This document shows, piece after piece, positions 1-7,152 of a stretch of 64,000 nucleotides of DNA. The stretch is from NCBI GenBank assembly GCA_965216155.1, contig CBDCFD010000005.1:124001-188000 (forward strand), given 5' to 3'. Positions within the stretch are counted from its first letter, which is position 1. The number at the start of each line of letters is the position of its first letter. This DNA comes from CATOSP01 sp965216155 (GTDB lineage: Bacteria; Chloroflexota; Dehalococcoidia; Lucifugimonadales; UBA3495). The notes below the pieces were generated by a model. The model saw only the letters and a program-made list of their open reading frames with translations, did no database searches and was not told the DNA's origin. Both the position numbers and the translations under genes were made by a program.

Positions 1-226
1 GATCGGCGCTGTGGGTGGAAGCGGCGGCACCGCGCAGGAAGATGAGGACTGCGCACGTGCTGGCATCGCCCGATTGCCAGGGGCGGCTGCCAACCGCTAG
101 GTGTCCATCGACCGCGCTGAGTATGTCCTCTCATGGCCGTGATTCGGCTGGTTCGAGCCGTTTCGCATTGACCGCCTCAGACGGTCCAATGGGACGGGCC
201 TGCGACGGGCCAATGAATTTCGCGGA

Positions 227-1536
227 CTAGGCTGCCGCCCCCGCCGGCAGCGGTTGTTCGGGAGTGCGGCGTTCTCCCCGGAAGAATACCAGCACCGCCG
301 AGGTCAAAAGCAGCAGCACGTTTGACCAGATACCGATGTCGTAGCTGCCCCGGTAGTCGTAGAAAAGCCCGCCTAGATAAGCCCCCAGGCCGCTGCCGAT
401 GGGCATGACCGCGAACATAGTCCCGTAGATGGTCCCGAGGTTGGAAATCCCGTAGCGGTCCGAGGTGTAGGCCGCGGTGATGCTAACTACAGCATTCCAG
501 GAAAGCCCTACCAGTATGACCCCTGTCAGGAGCGCTGCTATTCCAAGTGGCGGGATTCCCAGGAAGGGAACACCCATGGAGAGCAGGACCACTACAAAAC
601 CCAGCATCCTGAGGTTGAAGGATGCTGACAGCAACTTTCGCCGTCCGTATCCGTCTGAGAGATGTCCAAGGACCAGGCTCCCGATAACGGCGGAAGCGCC
701 GACCAGGCTGAATACACCGGCGGCCGCCATTGGGTGGTATCCCAGGTCTCTCGCGTAAGACACGAAATGAGCGTTCACGAAGCTCATTGAGTACCCTCAA
801 ACGAAGTACCCGAAGGTGACCGGTAAAAGAGGTTCGATCCAAGCGCGTCGCCGAAGGTTGCGTCTCTCCCGTAAAGCTCCTGCGCCGTATCTTCCCCATC
901 CCTTTGCCTGCGTCGAAGGTCGCTCGGGTCTCCCAGCGGCTCCATGCCCACGTCCCGAGGCCGGTTCCTGATGAGTAACGCGCCGCATGGGAGCACCACC
1001 AGCAACAACAGAGCGGCCAGGAAGTAATAGGCCTCCCGCCAATCAAACAACACCAGGAATATGGATGCCGCGGGAACCAGCAACAGGGCGCCGAAGGAGC
1101 CGGCGCTGGACACGATACCCAACGTCAGGCCCCGTTGAGCGTAGAACCAGGAGCTTATTACCTTGGTGAGAATAGGCCCGGTCCCCAGCGTCAGGCCGAT
1201 GCTCATGACCGCGAAGACGACGTAGAGCTGGGCCAGGTTTTGAATGGACGGGAGGACCAGCAGCATTAGCCCCAGCAGCGCAACGCCGGAGAGCGCGACT
1301 ACCCTTGGGCTATACCGGTCGGACAGGTAACCCGCGAAAGGGCGCATCAGGCCGGAGAGCATGAATGTAATGCCGAAGGCCAGGGACAGGGTGGCCCTGC
1401 TCCAGCCGAAGTCCGCGGTCATCGGAGTGAGAAACGCGCCGAAGGAGAACTGCGTGCCCGCGACACCCAGGGACACCAGGGAAGTGCCGATAACCACGTA
1501 CCAGCCGTAGAATACCTTCGTTGACCCCCGTTTCAT
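227..1536 (-). pseudogene. MFS transporter, broken by a frameshift and an in-frame stop
   Basis: The first 250 codons (1536 down to 784) encode six membrane segments and a cytoplasmic loop typical of the N-terminal half of a monocarboxylate/oxalate-type major facilitator protein. The C-terminal half (787 down to 227) supplies the other six segments. Near 815-830 the frame changes: the segment reading LLPVTFGYFV belongs to another frame, and that frame meets TGA at 797-799 and then continues without a break into GYSMSFVNAH of the second half. One frameshift plus one nonsense codon (probably an original Cys or Trp codon) therefore separate the halves. A start at 1536 is preceded by GAGAGG. The substrate cannot be told from sequence. 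Separate expression of the two halves through the ATGA overlap at 784-787 is possible but less likely than decay. Confidence 0.8.
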
Positions 1537-1586
1537 GGTGCGCCTCTCATTCGGTATGCAGTCCTCATGTGAAGCCCGCCCTTTCG

Positions 1587-1883
1587 TCAGTGGGTGTCGG
1601 TAACCTCGAAGTGGCGGACCCAGTACTCGCCACGGTACAGGTGGTCAATTCCCCTGGCCATAGCCTGACGGTAATCGCCGGTCTCGTAGGCCCGCATGTC
1701 CTCAAACGTGTCCCAGATGCTTACAGAGACGCCTTCGTCGGGGTCTTCCGTGCTCCGGAGTAGTTGGCGCTCGCGAAGCCCTGCAATCCCTCCGGACCCG
1801 GCCACCAAGTTTTCGTGGTAGTGCTTCTCGTACTCGTCCCAGGAGCCGGGAAGGAGCTTGCCCCAGACCATGCGTATAAACAT
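1587..1883 (-). CDS. ABM-fold (antibiotic biosynthesis monooxygenase-like) small protein
   Basis: This 98-residue protein has the pattern of dimeric alpha/beta-barrel (ABM) proteins: an N-terminal strand (FIRMVWGKL), a helix with a Tyr/His-rich stretch (YEKHYHENL), then GLRERQLLRS and SIWDTFEDMRAYE, which is the usual strand-helix pair. AAAGGAG lies about 8 bases before the ATG. It is about half identical to the next gene upstream (1928-2248), so the two are a tandem duplication read in the same direction. ABM proteins include heme-degrading and quinone-forming monooxygenases, but no substrate can be assigned here. Confidence 0.75.
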   Translation of the reverse strand: MFIRMVWGKLLPGSWDEYEKHYHENLVAGSGGIAGLRERQLLRSTEDPDEGVSVSIWDTFEDMRAYETGDYRQAMARGIDHLYRGEYWVRHFEVTDTH

Positions 1884-1927
1884 TGCCCTTTACTCCTTTA
1901 CAAAGATAGTGTTGACGTTCGCGGAAA

Positions 1928-2248
1928 TCAAAAGCGGTCCGAGGAAACAATCTCGAAATGCTTCACCCAATACTCGCCCCTGGCGTAGGCCCAGGGTTGG
2001 TGGAGGTGGTCCGCCTCCTGAAGCAAGCTCTTCCGGGTCTCGCTCCTCTCGTAATCGGTCATGTCCTCCAGCGAGTCCCAGAGGCTCAGCGAGATGCCCT
2101 CGTCGGTGTTTTCGGTGCTGCGTAGTAGTTGGCGCTGCCGGAGCCCCTTGACCTCGCTGGTCGAGGCGGCGACTCGCTCGTTGTAGTAGGCCCGGTATTC
2201 GTCCCAATACCCGGACCGGATAGTTCCCCAAGACATACGAGTGTACAT
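1928..2248 (-). CDS. ABM-fold small protein, tandem paralogue
   Basis: A 106-residue paralogue of the gene at 1587-1883, sharing the blocks RQLLRSTE, LWDS/IWDT and GEYWVKHFE. I chose the ATG at 2248 because AGGAGA sits 8 bases upstream; the frame is open to 2305, but the extra 19 residues have no ribosome site and look non-coding. It has a short insert (HLHQPWAYA) before the terminal GEYW motif that its neighbour lacks. The genes lie 44 bases apart and are probably co-transcribed. The function is unknown beyond the fold. Confidence 0.75.
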   Translation of the reverse strand: MYTRMSWGTIRSGYWDEYRAYYNERVAASTSEVKGLRQRQLLRSTENTDEGISLSLWDSLEDMTDYERSETRKSLLQEADHLHQPWAYARGEYWVKHFEIVSSDRF

Positions 2249-2345
2249 AGTTGTTGTCTCCTGTGGGGTTGGCCGTTGCCCGCATGGAATTATTGATATT
2301 GACAATTGTAACGATAGAGATGGCGGTTGCGCCAGTGGCGCAATT

Positions 2346-2447
2346 GTCTGAACCGGGATTCATGGGATTAGGGGATTCCCATGATTTTCCGATCCCGCAA
2401 CCATGAAATCAGAAAAATCCCAGGATCACAGAAATCACAGTTCAGAC
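2346..2447. repeat. Dispersed inverted-repeat element, copy 1 (GTCTGAAC family)
   Basis: A 102-base non-coding element bounded by GTCTGAACCGGGATT (2346-2360) and its imperfect reverse complement AATCACAGTTCAGAC (2433-2447; 13 of 15 bases match). The inside carries runs such as GGGATT and CCATGA. Related ends occur at 18685-18790 and, shortened, at 45152-45175. It could be a MITE or a REP-like element; no transposase in the window has matching ends. Confidence 0.7.
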
Positions 2448-2545
2448 GAAGGACCGGAAGGTCCTCGCGGAGTGACGGTATTCTTGACACCTATTATCGG
2501 CCACGTTAGACTTTTTTCCGCGTTACAAATGGTGGGAGGCTAGTC

Positions 2546-3004
2546 TTGTCCACACACAGCACTTTCCTCACGGAAGAGATGCGGCAGCAAGTGATCGGGT
2601 TGGAAGGTGAACCGGTTACTACCGAGGTGGAGAAGGGCGCGATCATCAAGTTTGCCGAAGCCATCGGCGACGATAACCCCAACTTCAATGATGAGGCACA
2701 GGCCCGGCTCGGGCAATACAGGGGGTTGGTCGCACCGCCGACTTTCCTGCGCTCGGTAGGCTCCAGCAGGCCCGAATTCCCGTTCGAGATGCCATTCACC
2801 CGCAACCTGGACGGCGGCAGCGACTGGGAGTACATGGAACCGGTCCGGCCAGGCGACCGCATCACCGCCGTGAGCCGGATTGCAGACATGACCGAGCGAA
2901 CGGGCCGCATGGGTGTAATGATCATCCAGACCACCGTGACCACCTACCGGAACCAGTTCGACCAGGTGGTGGCCACCCAGACCAGCACCGGAATCCGCTA
3001 CTGA
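2546..3004 (+). CDS. MaoC-type dehydratase, N-terminal hot-dog half (FAS1-like)
   Basis: A 152-residue single hot-dog domain of the MaoC_dehydratase_N kind: a helix with KFAEAIGDDNPNFND, then GLVAPPTFLRSV, then a strand-rich C-terminal half (GDRITAVSRIADMTERTGRMG). It starts with TTG at 2546 after GGGAGG. It is followed after 10 bases by a second hot-dog gene (3015-3443). In enzymes such as R-hydratase 2 and the mesaconyl-CoA hydratase group two such halves pair to make one active site, so these two products probably form a heterodimer hydrating enoyl-CoA thioesters. This half lacks the catalytic Asp-His motif, which lies in its neighbour. Confidence 0.85.
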   Translation: MSTHSTFLTEEMRQQVIGLEGEPVTTEVEKGAIIKFAEAIGDDNPNFNDEAQARLGQYRGLVAPPTFLRSVGSSRPEFPFEMPFTRNLDGGSDWEYMEPVRPGDRITAVSRIADMTERTGRMGVMIIQTTVTTYRNQFDQVVATQTSTGIRY

Positions 3005-3014
3005 GGGTAAACGC

Positions 3015-3443
3015 ATGGCAGAGCAGGTGTATTGGGACGACGTGACCAAGGAGATGGAGATCCCTCCCATGGTCAAGCATCCGACCACGCAGCAACTGGT
3101 TAAATACGCCGGGGCCTCCGGGGACTACTACCAGATCCATTACGATACAGAGTTCGCGAAGGGCAACGACCTGCCTGGGGTGATCCTCCACGGGGCGCTA
3201 AAGAACGCCTTCCTGGGTCAGTACATGACCACCTGGATGGGACCGAAGGGCAACTTGAAGCGCCTTGCTTGCCAGTACCGCGGCATGGACGTCCCCGGTC
3301 GTCCCATCACGGCCAAGGGCACCGTGATACGCAAGTATCAGGAGAACGGGCTGAACCTGGTGGACTGCAACATCTGGCTGGAGAACGACGAGGGCCAGAG
3401 GACCACGCCAGGGAATGCCACCGTAGCTTTGCCTTTGCGGTAG
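3015..3443 (+). CDS. MaoC-type dehydratase, catalytic hot-dog half
   Basis: A 142-residue MaoC-like hot-dog protein. The stretch GASGDYYQIHYD matches the hydratase-2 motif with the catalytic Asp and His, followed by the usual glycine-rich turn (DLPGVILHGALKNAF). It begins 10 bases after the stop of the companion half (2546-3004). With the SDR genes downstream (3882, 5287), which resemble the 3-hydroxyacyl-CoA dehydrogenase part of peroxisomal MFE-2, it suggests an R-specific beta-oxidation-like or acyl-CoA modifying route. The actual substrate is unknown. Confidence 0.85.
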   Translation: MAEQVYWDDVTKEMEIPPMVKHPTTQQLVKYAGASGDYYQIHYDTEFAKGNDLPGVILHGALKNAFLGQYMTTWMGPKGNLKRLACQYRGMDVPGRPITAKGTVIRKYQENGLNLVDCNIWLENDEGQRTTPGNATVALPLR

Positions 3444-3718
3444 CCTGTTCCGGGCGGCAAAACCGGTCTACTCAAGCACTGCCGGCGGACCGGCTACGGC
3501 TCTAGGCAAGTGCCGCGGCACGGACCAACACTCGCGCTTGATCCCACGGTTGCCACAGAGACTATTTATTTTCTATACGCCACCTCCCCAATACCGGCGA
3601 GGGGCGTTTTGTTTGCCGGACTCGCGCCGCTAAGTCAAGGTCGACCCCGATGGGGTGACACTTGGCGGAGCATTGAAGGCAAGCTGGGGAGAACTATCAA
3701 AGACCAGGAGTCGGCAGC
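3444..3718. other. Intergenic stretch, no gene recognised
   Basis: No convincing coding frame here. A 70-codon plus-strand frame (3510-3722) has no ribosome site and no recognisable domain. A short C-rich and G-rich pair near 3590-3605 could form a weak hairpin followed by a T-rich run, possibly ending the MaoC transcript; this is not compelling. Confidence 0.4.
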
Positions 3719-3781
3719 GTGAATTTCTTCCAGATGTTCCTGGCTGGATTCTTTGGGGTTCTTCTCGCTCTGATCGTCTAA
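3719..3781 (+). CDS. Possible 20-residue membrane peptide
   Basis: A GTG-initiated frame of 20 codons whose product is almost wholly hydrophobic (VNFFQMFLAGFFGVLLALIV). AGGAG at 3706-3710 lies 8 bases before the GTG, which is what makes the frame worth recording. It lies alone between the MaoC pair and the SDR gene. It could be a small membrane regulator or chance; nothing in the sequence decides. Confidence 0.3.
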   Translation: MNFFQMFLAGFFGVLLALIV

Positions 3782-3837
3782 TCTATTTTGATGTTCACGG
3801 TCCTTAGATCAATAGTCGAGAGTATATTCTAGTGTTC

Positions 3838-3867
3838 TCCGGTTTGGGACAATTGTCCCAAACCGGA
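3838..3867. promoter_or_regulatory. Perfect 30-base palindrome just before an SDR gene
   Basis: Thirty bases that read the same on both strands: arms TCCGGTTTGGGACAA and its exact complement, meeting at the central AATT. It ends 14 bases before the ATG at 3882 and just ahead of the ribosome site GGGGGAGA. This position fits a dimeric repressor operator. As RNA it would be a hairpin with little or no loop directly upstream of the ribosome site. Confidence 0.6.
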
Positions 3868-3881
3868 TTAGGGGGAGAAAT

Positions 3882-4799
3882 ATGGTTGACACATTGGCTG
3901 GCAAGGTAGCCATAGTTACCGGCTCGGGCCGCGGCATCGGGCGCGGCGTGGCCATGATGATGGCCGAGGAAGGGGCCAAAGTTGTCGTAGTAGACCCCGG
4001 CGTCAACGTCGATGGGTCCGGGTTCGACCAGTCGGTGGCCGAGATTGTGACCAATGAAATCAAGGGCGCGGGCGGCGAGGCCGTCGCGTGTACGGAGTCG
4101 GTGGCTACTATGACCGGCGGAGAGCGAATCGTTCAGACGGCGATGGACAACTTCGGGCGGCTGGACATCGTCGTGACCTGCGCGGGAATCCTCCGGGACC
4201 GGATGATCTTCAACATGACCGAGCAGGAATGGGACGACGTTATCGCGGTCCACTTGAAGGGCACTTTCACCGTGGTCAAGCACGCTTGCATTTTGTTCCG
4301 GCAACAGCGGTCGGGAAGAATTATTACATTTAGCTCCCAGTCGGGGCTGGTGGGCAACTCGGGCCAGGCCAACTACGGCGCGGCCAAGTCGGGCATCGCC
4401 GGATTTACCAAGGTGGTGGCCAAGGACATGGGCCGCTACGGCGCTACGGCCAACTCCATCGCGCCCAGGGCCCAGACCCGGATGATCGGGGCGATACCCG
4501 ACAGCGCCGCCGAAATACGGGCCCGCAGCGGTGTCGCCTCCCTGGGCGAGGGGGAGCACCTGGAACCCGACGGCATTGCACCCTTTGTTTGCTACCTGTC
4601 CAGCGATTGGGCTTCCAACGTAAACGGTCAGACGTTCCTGGTGTTTGGGAACACCGTGTCGTTGATGTCCCAGCCCAGGCCCATCAACGCTATCTACAAT
4701 TCCGGCGGCCACTGGAGCATGGACGACCTCTCGCCCCAGGCAAGGGGTCCGTTGACCAGTGGCATTTACAACCCCGCTCCCGCGGCGCCCCCGGCATGA
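3882..4799 (+). CDS. SDR-family oxidoreductase, MFE-2 dehydrogenase-like
   Basis: A 305-residue short-chain dehydrogenase. It has the cofactor loop TGSGRGIG (about residues 13-20), the CAG variant of the NAG motif (TCAGILRDRMIF), a catalytic Ser in FSSQSG and the YxxxK pair in NYGAAKSG. A C-terminal extension of about 50 residues (from FGNTVSLMSQ) goes beyond the minimal SDR fold. The acidic residue after strand 2 (VVVDPG) favours NAD. The pattern ILRDRMIFNM is typical of hydroxyacyl-CoA dehydrogenases of multifunctional enzyme type 2. A close paralogue lies at 5287-6213. The palindrome at 3838-3867 may control it. Confidence 0.88.
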   Translation: MVDTLAGKVAIVTGSGRGIGRGVAMMMAEEGAKVVVVDPGVNVDGSGFDQSVAEIVTNEIKGAGGEAVACTESVATMTGGERIVQTAMDNFGRLDIVVTCAGILRDRMIFNMTEQEWDDVIAVHLKGTFTVVKHACILFRQQRSGRIITFSSQSGLVGNSGQANYGAAKSGIAGFTKVVAKDMGRYGATANSIAPRAQTRMIGAIPDSAAEIRARSGVASLGEGEHLEPDGIAPFVCYLSSDWASNVNGQTFLVFGNTVSLMSQPRPINAIYNSGGHWSMDDLSPQARGPLTSGIYNPAPAAPPA

Positions 4800-4832
4800 C
4801 GGCAACGGGCAGGCGATGAAGGAGTTTCGGCG

Positions 4833-5192
4833 ATGGGAACATTCAACTGGCCCCTGTCGGTGGTCAGCGCCGACGGAGAGAACGTAGAAACGGTGGATGC
4901 GCTGGTGGATACCGGCGCAGTCTATACTTCGCTTCCGGCTTCCATGCTGTGCCGCCTGGGGATTGTCCCCCGGCGCAAGATGAAGTTCGAGTTGGCCGAC
5001 GGCAGCGTTATCGAAGAGGACATCGGTTACGCAGCGGTGAGGGTTGAAGGCATCGAAGTCCCGACCATCGTGGTCTTCAGCGGCGGGGACGCTTCCCCGT
5101 TGATGGGGGCCTACACACTGGAAGGGGTTGGGATGGCGGCAGATCCGGTAAACCAGCGACTGACGCCGGCGCTGCCCCGGCGTAGTGGCTAG
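4833..5192 (+). CDS. Retropepsin-like (clan AA) aspartic protease family protein
   Basis: A 119-residue protein with the single-domain aspartic protease signature VDALVDTGAVYTSLP (Asp-Thr-Gly at residues 26-28), a hydrophobic strand pair and a later ILVFSGGD-like strand followed by LMGAYTLEG, equivalent to the hydrophobic-hydrophobic-Gly motif. AAGGAG precedes the ATG. Such bacterial proteins act, if at all, as homodimers. It sits between two SDR paralogues with short gaps and is probably co-transcribed with 3882-4799. The substrate is unknown and proteolytic activity is unproven. Confidence 0.75.
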   Translation: MGTFNWPLSVVSADGENVETVDALVDTGAVYTSLPASMLCRLGIVPRRKMKFELADGSVIEEDIGYAAVRVEGIEVPTIVVFSGGDASPLMGAYTLEGVGMAADPVNQRLTPALPRRSG

Positions 5193-5257
5193 TGGCGTAG
5201 TGGATAGTGGATAGTGGCTACCGAAGGCTTATCACTGGCCACCAGCCACTAGCCACT
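5184..5257. repeat. TAGTGG-rich inverted repeat
   Basis: The arms AGTGGCTAGTGGC (5184-5196) and GCCACTAGCCACT (5245-5257) are exact reverse complements around a loop of about 48 bases. The left side also holds further TAGTGG units (5199-5218) spaced 7-8 bases apart. It lies in the gap between the protease-like gene and the second SDR gene. It could be a dispersed short repeat or a transcript hairpin; no T-run follows it. Confidence 0.6.
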
Positions 5258-5286
5258 GGAAACTAAAATTGAGAGGATGGTCCAAA

Positions 5287-6213
5287 ATGGGCAACTTGCT
5301 AGAAGACAAAGTAGCGATCATTACTGGCTCGGGCCGGGGGATCGGCGCCGGCATCGCCAAGCTGATGGCCGAGGAAGGCGCGAAGGTAGTAGTGGTCGAC
5401 CCTGGCGTGAATGTCGACGGCACCGGGGCAGACTACTCACTGGCCGAGAGCGTGGTCGCGGAAATTAAGGCGGCTGGCGGTGAGGCGGTGGCAAACACCG
5501 ATTCAGTTGTGAATATGGAGGGTGGAGAGAGGATCGTCCAAACCGCCGTGGACAACTTTGGGAAACTGGACATAGTTGTGACATGCGCCGGCATCCTCAG
5601 AGACCGGATGATCTTCAACATGAGCGAAGAGGAATGGGATGATGTTATCGCCGTCCACCTCCGCGGCACTTTCACCGTGGTCAAGAACGCCTGCATCCTC
5701 TACCGGCAACAGCGATCCGGACGGGTGATCACGTTCACTTCTACGTCCGGACTGTATGGCAACTCCGGCCAGGCGAACTACGGCGCGGCCAAGGATGGCA
5801 TTGCCGGTTTTACCCGCGTCGTTGCCAGAGACATGGGCCGTTACGGCGTTACTGCCAACTCCATATCTCCCGGCGCTGCCACTCGTATGACCCAGACCGT
5901 ACCCGACGAGGCGCGTAACCTGCGGGCGGCCAGGGGCATCGGCGGCGCAAGCACCAGCGCCCCCAGGCTGCGGGGCGAGGGCGAGGACATCGCCCCATTC
6001 GTCACCTGGTTGGCATCCGACGAGGCTGCGCACGTCAATGGACGGGTGTTCCACGTCACCGAGGGCCTGGTGAGCCTGATGGGCGAACCTGAACCCGTGA
6101 GGACGATCCAGAAGGAAGGCAAGTGGACGGTGGAGGAACTGGCCAGCGTATTCCCCCAAACCATCGGCGTCGAACTCTTCAACCCGGCCCCGGTACAGCC
6201 GCCCAGGGAGTAG
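5287..6213 (+). CDS. SDR-family oxidoreductase, paralogue of 3882-4799
   Basis: A 308-residue SDR with TGSGRGIG, TCAGILRDRMIF, FTSTSG and NYGAAKDG (the YxxxK catalytic pair). I placed the start at 5287 because GAGAGG lies 10 bases upstream; an in-frame ATG at 5269 has no such site. It is very similar to the SDR at 3882 across the whole length except around residues 210-230, where it has a short insert (GGASTSAPRLRG). This points to a tandem duplication with the retropepsin-like gene caught between. It is probably a 3-hydroxyacyl-CoA dehydrogenase-type enzyme; substrate unknown. Confidence 0.88.
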   Translation: MGNLLEDKVAIITGSGRGIGAGIAKLMAEEGAKVVVVDPGVNVDGTGADYSLAESVVAEIKAAGGEAVANTDSVVNMEGGERIVQTAVDNFGKLDIVVTCAGILRDRMIFNMSEEEWDDVIAVHLRGTFTVVKNACILYRQQRSGRVITFTSTSGLYGNSGQANYGAAKDGIAGFTRVVARDMGRYGVTANSISPGAATRMTQTVPDEARNLRAARGIGGASTSAPRLRGEGEDIAPFVTWLASDEAAHVNGRVFHVTEGLVSLMGEPEPVRTIQKEGKWTVEELASVFPQTIGVELFNPAPVQPPRE

Positions 6214-6276
6214 GGCGGTAAGGCGGCGTCAGTCGGGCAGGGCACCGGCAAACGGCGATAACGACGGGGGAATCAC

Positions 6277-6819
6277 ATGACGACGGAGTCCACAGAATCA
6301 CCACAGCCTCCCGTGATGGAAGTCGCCGAGGTTTATCGCACTCTGGGGCGTCTGGAAGAGGGGCAGGCACAGCTTAAAGACCAGTTCAACCGCCACGAGG
6401 AGTACAATGCCCAGCAATTTGCTGCGTTGGAAGGTCGAATTGAACAGCAATTGTCGCGTCACGAAGAGCGCAACGCGCAGCAATTTGCTGCGTTGGAAGG
6501 TCGAATTGAACAGCAGTTGGTGCGTCACGAGGAGCGCAACGCGCAGCAAGTCGCGGCGTTGGAAGGTCGAGTCGAACAGCAATTGTCGCGTCACGAGGAG
6601 CACACCGCCCAGCAATTGTCGCGTCACGAGGAGCGCACCGCCCAGCAATTGTCGCGTCACGAGGAGCGCACCGCCCAGCAATTTGCTGCGTTGGAAGGTC
6701 GAATCGAGCTTCGATTTTCCCGAATTGAAGGTCGCCTTGACCGTCTGATGTTCACTACGATTGGTGTTGGCGCGGCAATCCTCGCGGGCGTAATCTTGCA
6801 GAGCGTGTTGGCCGGTTGA
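6277..6819 (+). CDS. Hendecad-repeat coiled-coil protein with C-terminal membrane anchor
   Basis: A 180-residue protein. Residues about 35-145 are built from 11-residue units, alternating HEERNAQQFAA with LEGRIEQQLSR (22-residue double unit), with three consecutive short HEERTAQQLSR-type units near the end of the array. The 11-residue period is that of a right-handed (hendecad) coiled coil rather than the usual heptad. The last ~25 residues (FTTIGVGAAILAGVILQSVL) form one membrane helix. The DNA repeats of 66 and 33 bases are nearly identical, so the array length can vary by slippage. The function is unknown; proteins of this layout are often called DUF1640/CCDC90-like, but I do not claim that family. 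Confidence 0.75.
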   Translation: MTTESTESPQPPVMEVAEVYRTLGRLEEGQAQLKDQFNRHEEYNAQQFAALEGRIEQQLSRHEERNAQQFAALEGRIEQQLVRHEERNAQQVAALEGRVEQQLSRHEEHTAQQLSRHEERTAQQLSRHEERTAQQFAALEGRIELRFSRIEGRLDRLMFTTIGVGAAILAGVILQSVLAG

Positions 6820-6870
6820 CAATCTGCATACACCCATAGCCGGGTGAGACACAAGCGAAGGACAGTAAAT

Positions 6871-7113
6871 GAGAAAATTGCGAAACTCCACTGCCTCCAT
6901 CCGTCGCTCCCGCGAAAGCGGGAGCCCAGAGCTATCGTAGAGCCTATCCTAATAAACCTTTGGGCTATGGCATTTCATAGCTGCGATAGGGGGCATAACT
7001 TGATGTTAGGATAGGCTTGTAGTGGATTCCCGCTTTCGCGGGAAAGACGAGTTGGTATTTTCGTAGTGATACAGGCCAGTATCTGGCGAAGCACAACGTT
7101 TCGCAATTTTCTC
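6871..7113. repeat. Nested inverted-repeat element (MITE-like, 243 bases)
   Basis: The outer arms GAGAAAATTGCGAAAC (6871-6886) and GTTTCGCAATTTTCTC (7098-7113) are perfect complements. Inside lie two small hairpins, GCTCCCGC-GAAA-GCGGGAGC (6906-6925) and TTCCCGC-TTTC-GCGGGAA (7027-7044), which are inverse copies of each other, and a third pair GCCTATCCTAA / TTAGGATAGGC (6943-6953, 7006-7016). No coding frame. The second hairpin matches the general pattern of Neisseria dRS3 repeats (ATTCCC-N8-GGGAAT). The outer motif recurs alone at 25677-25695. Confidence 0.7.
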
Positions 7114-7152
7114 CGGGTTACCTCACAAAGCACTTTAAACTTGAGGTCAGCT

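Noticed and set aside
120..170. tRNA-like T-loop sequence GGTTCGAGCC
   Set aside because: No acceptor, D or anticodon stem of proper size can be built around it.
15..230. Plus-strand ORF of 71 codons at the left edge
   Set aside because: No ribosome site, no domain, arginine- and serine-rich composition typical of a random frame opposite GC-rich DNA.
797..799. TGA in the MFS gene as a selenocysteine codon
   Set aside because: No SECIS-like hairpin was seen after it, MFS proteins are not selenoproteins, and a separate frameshift lies just upstream.
3804..4805. Minus-strand frame of 333 codons opposite the first SDR gene
   Set aside because: Shadow frame of the SDR gene; the composition is that of a GC-rich antisense frame.
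6455..6700. CRISPR-like regular repeats
   Set aside because: The 33/66-base repeats are in frame and code for the hendecad coiled coil; there are no unique spacers.
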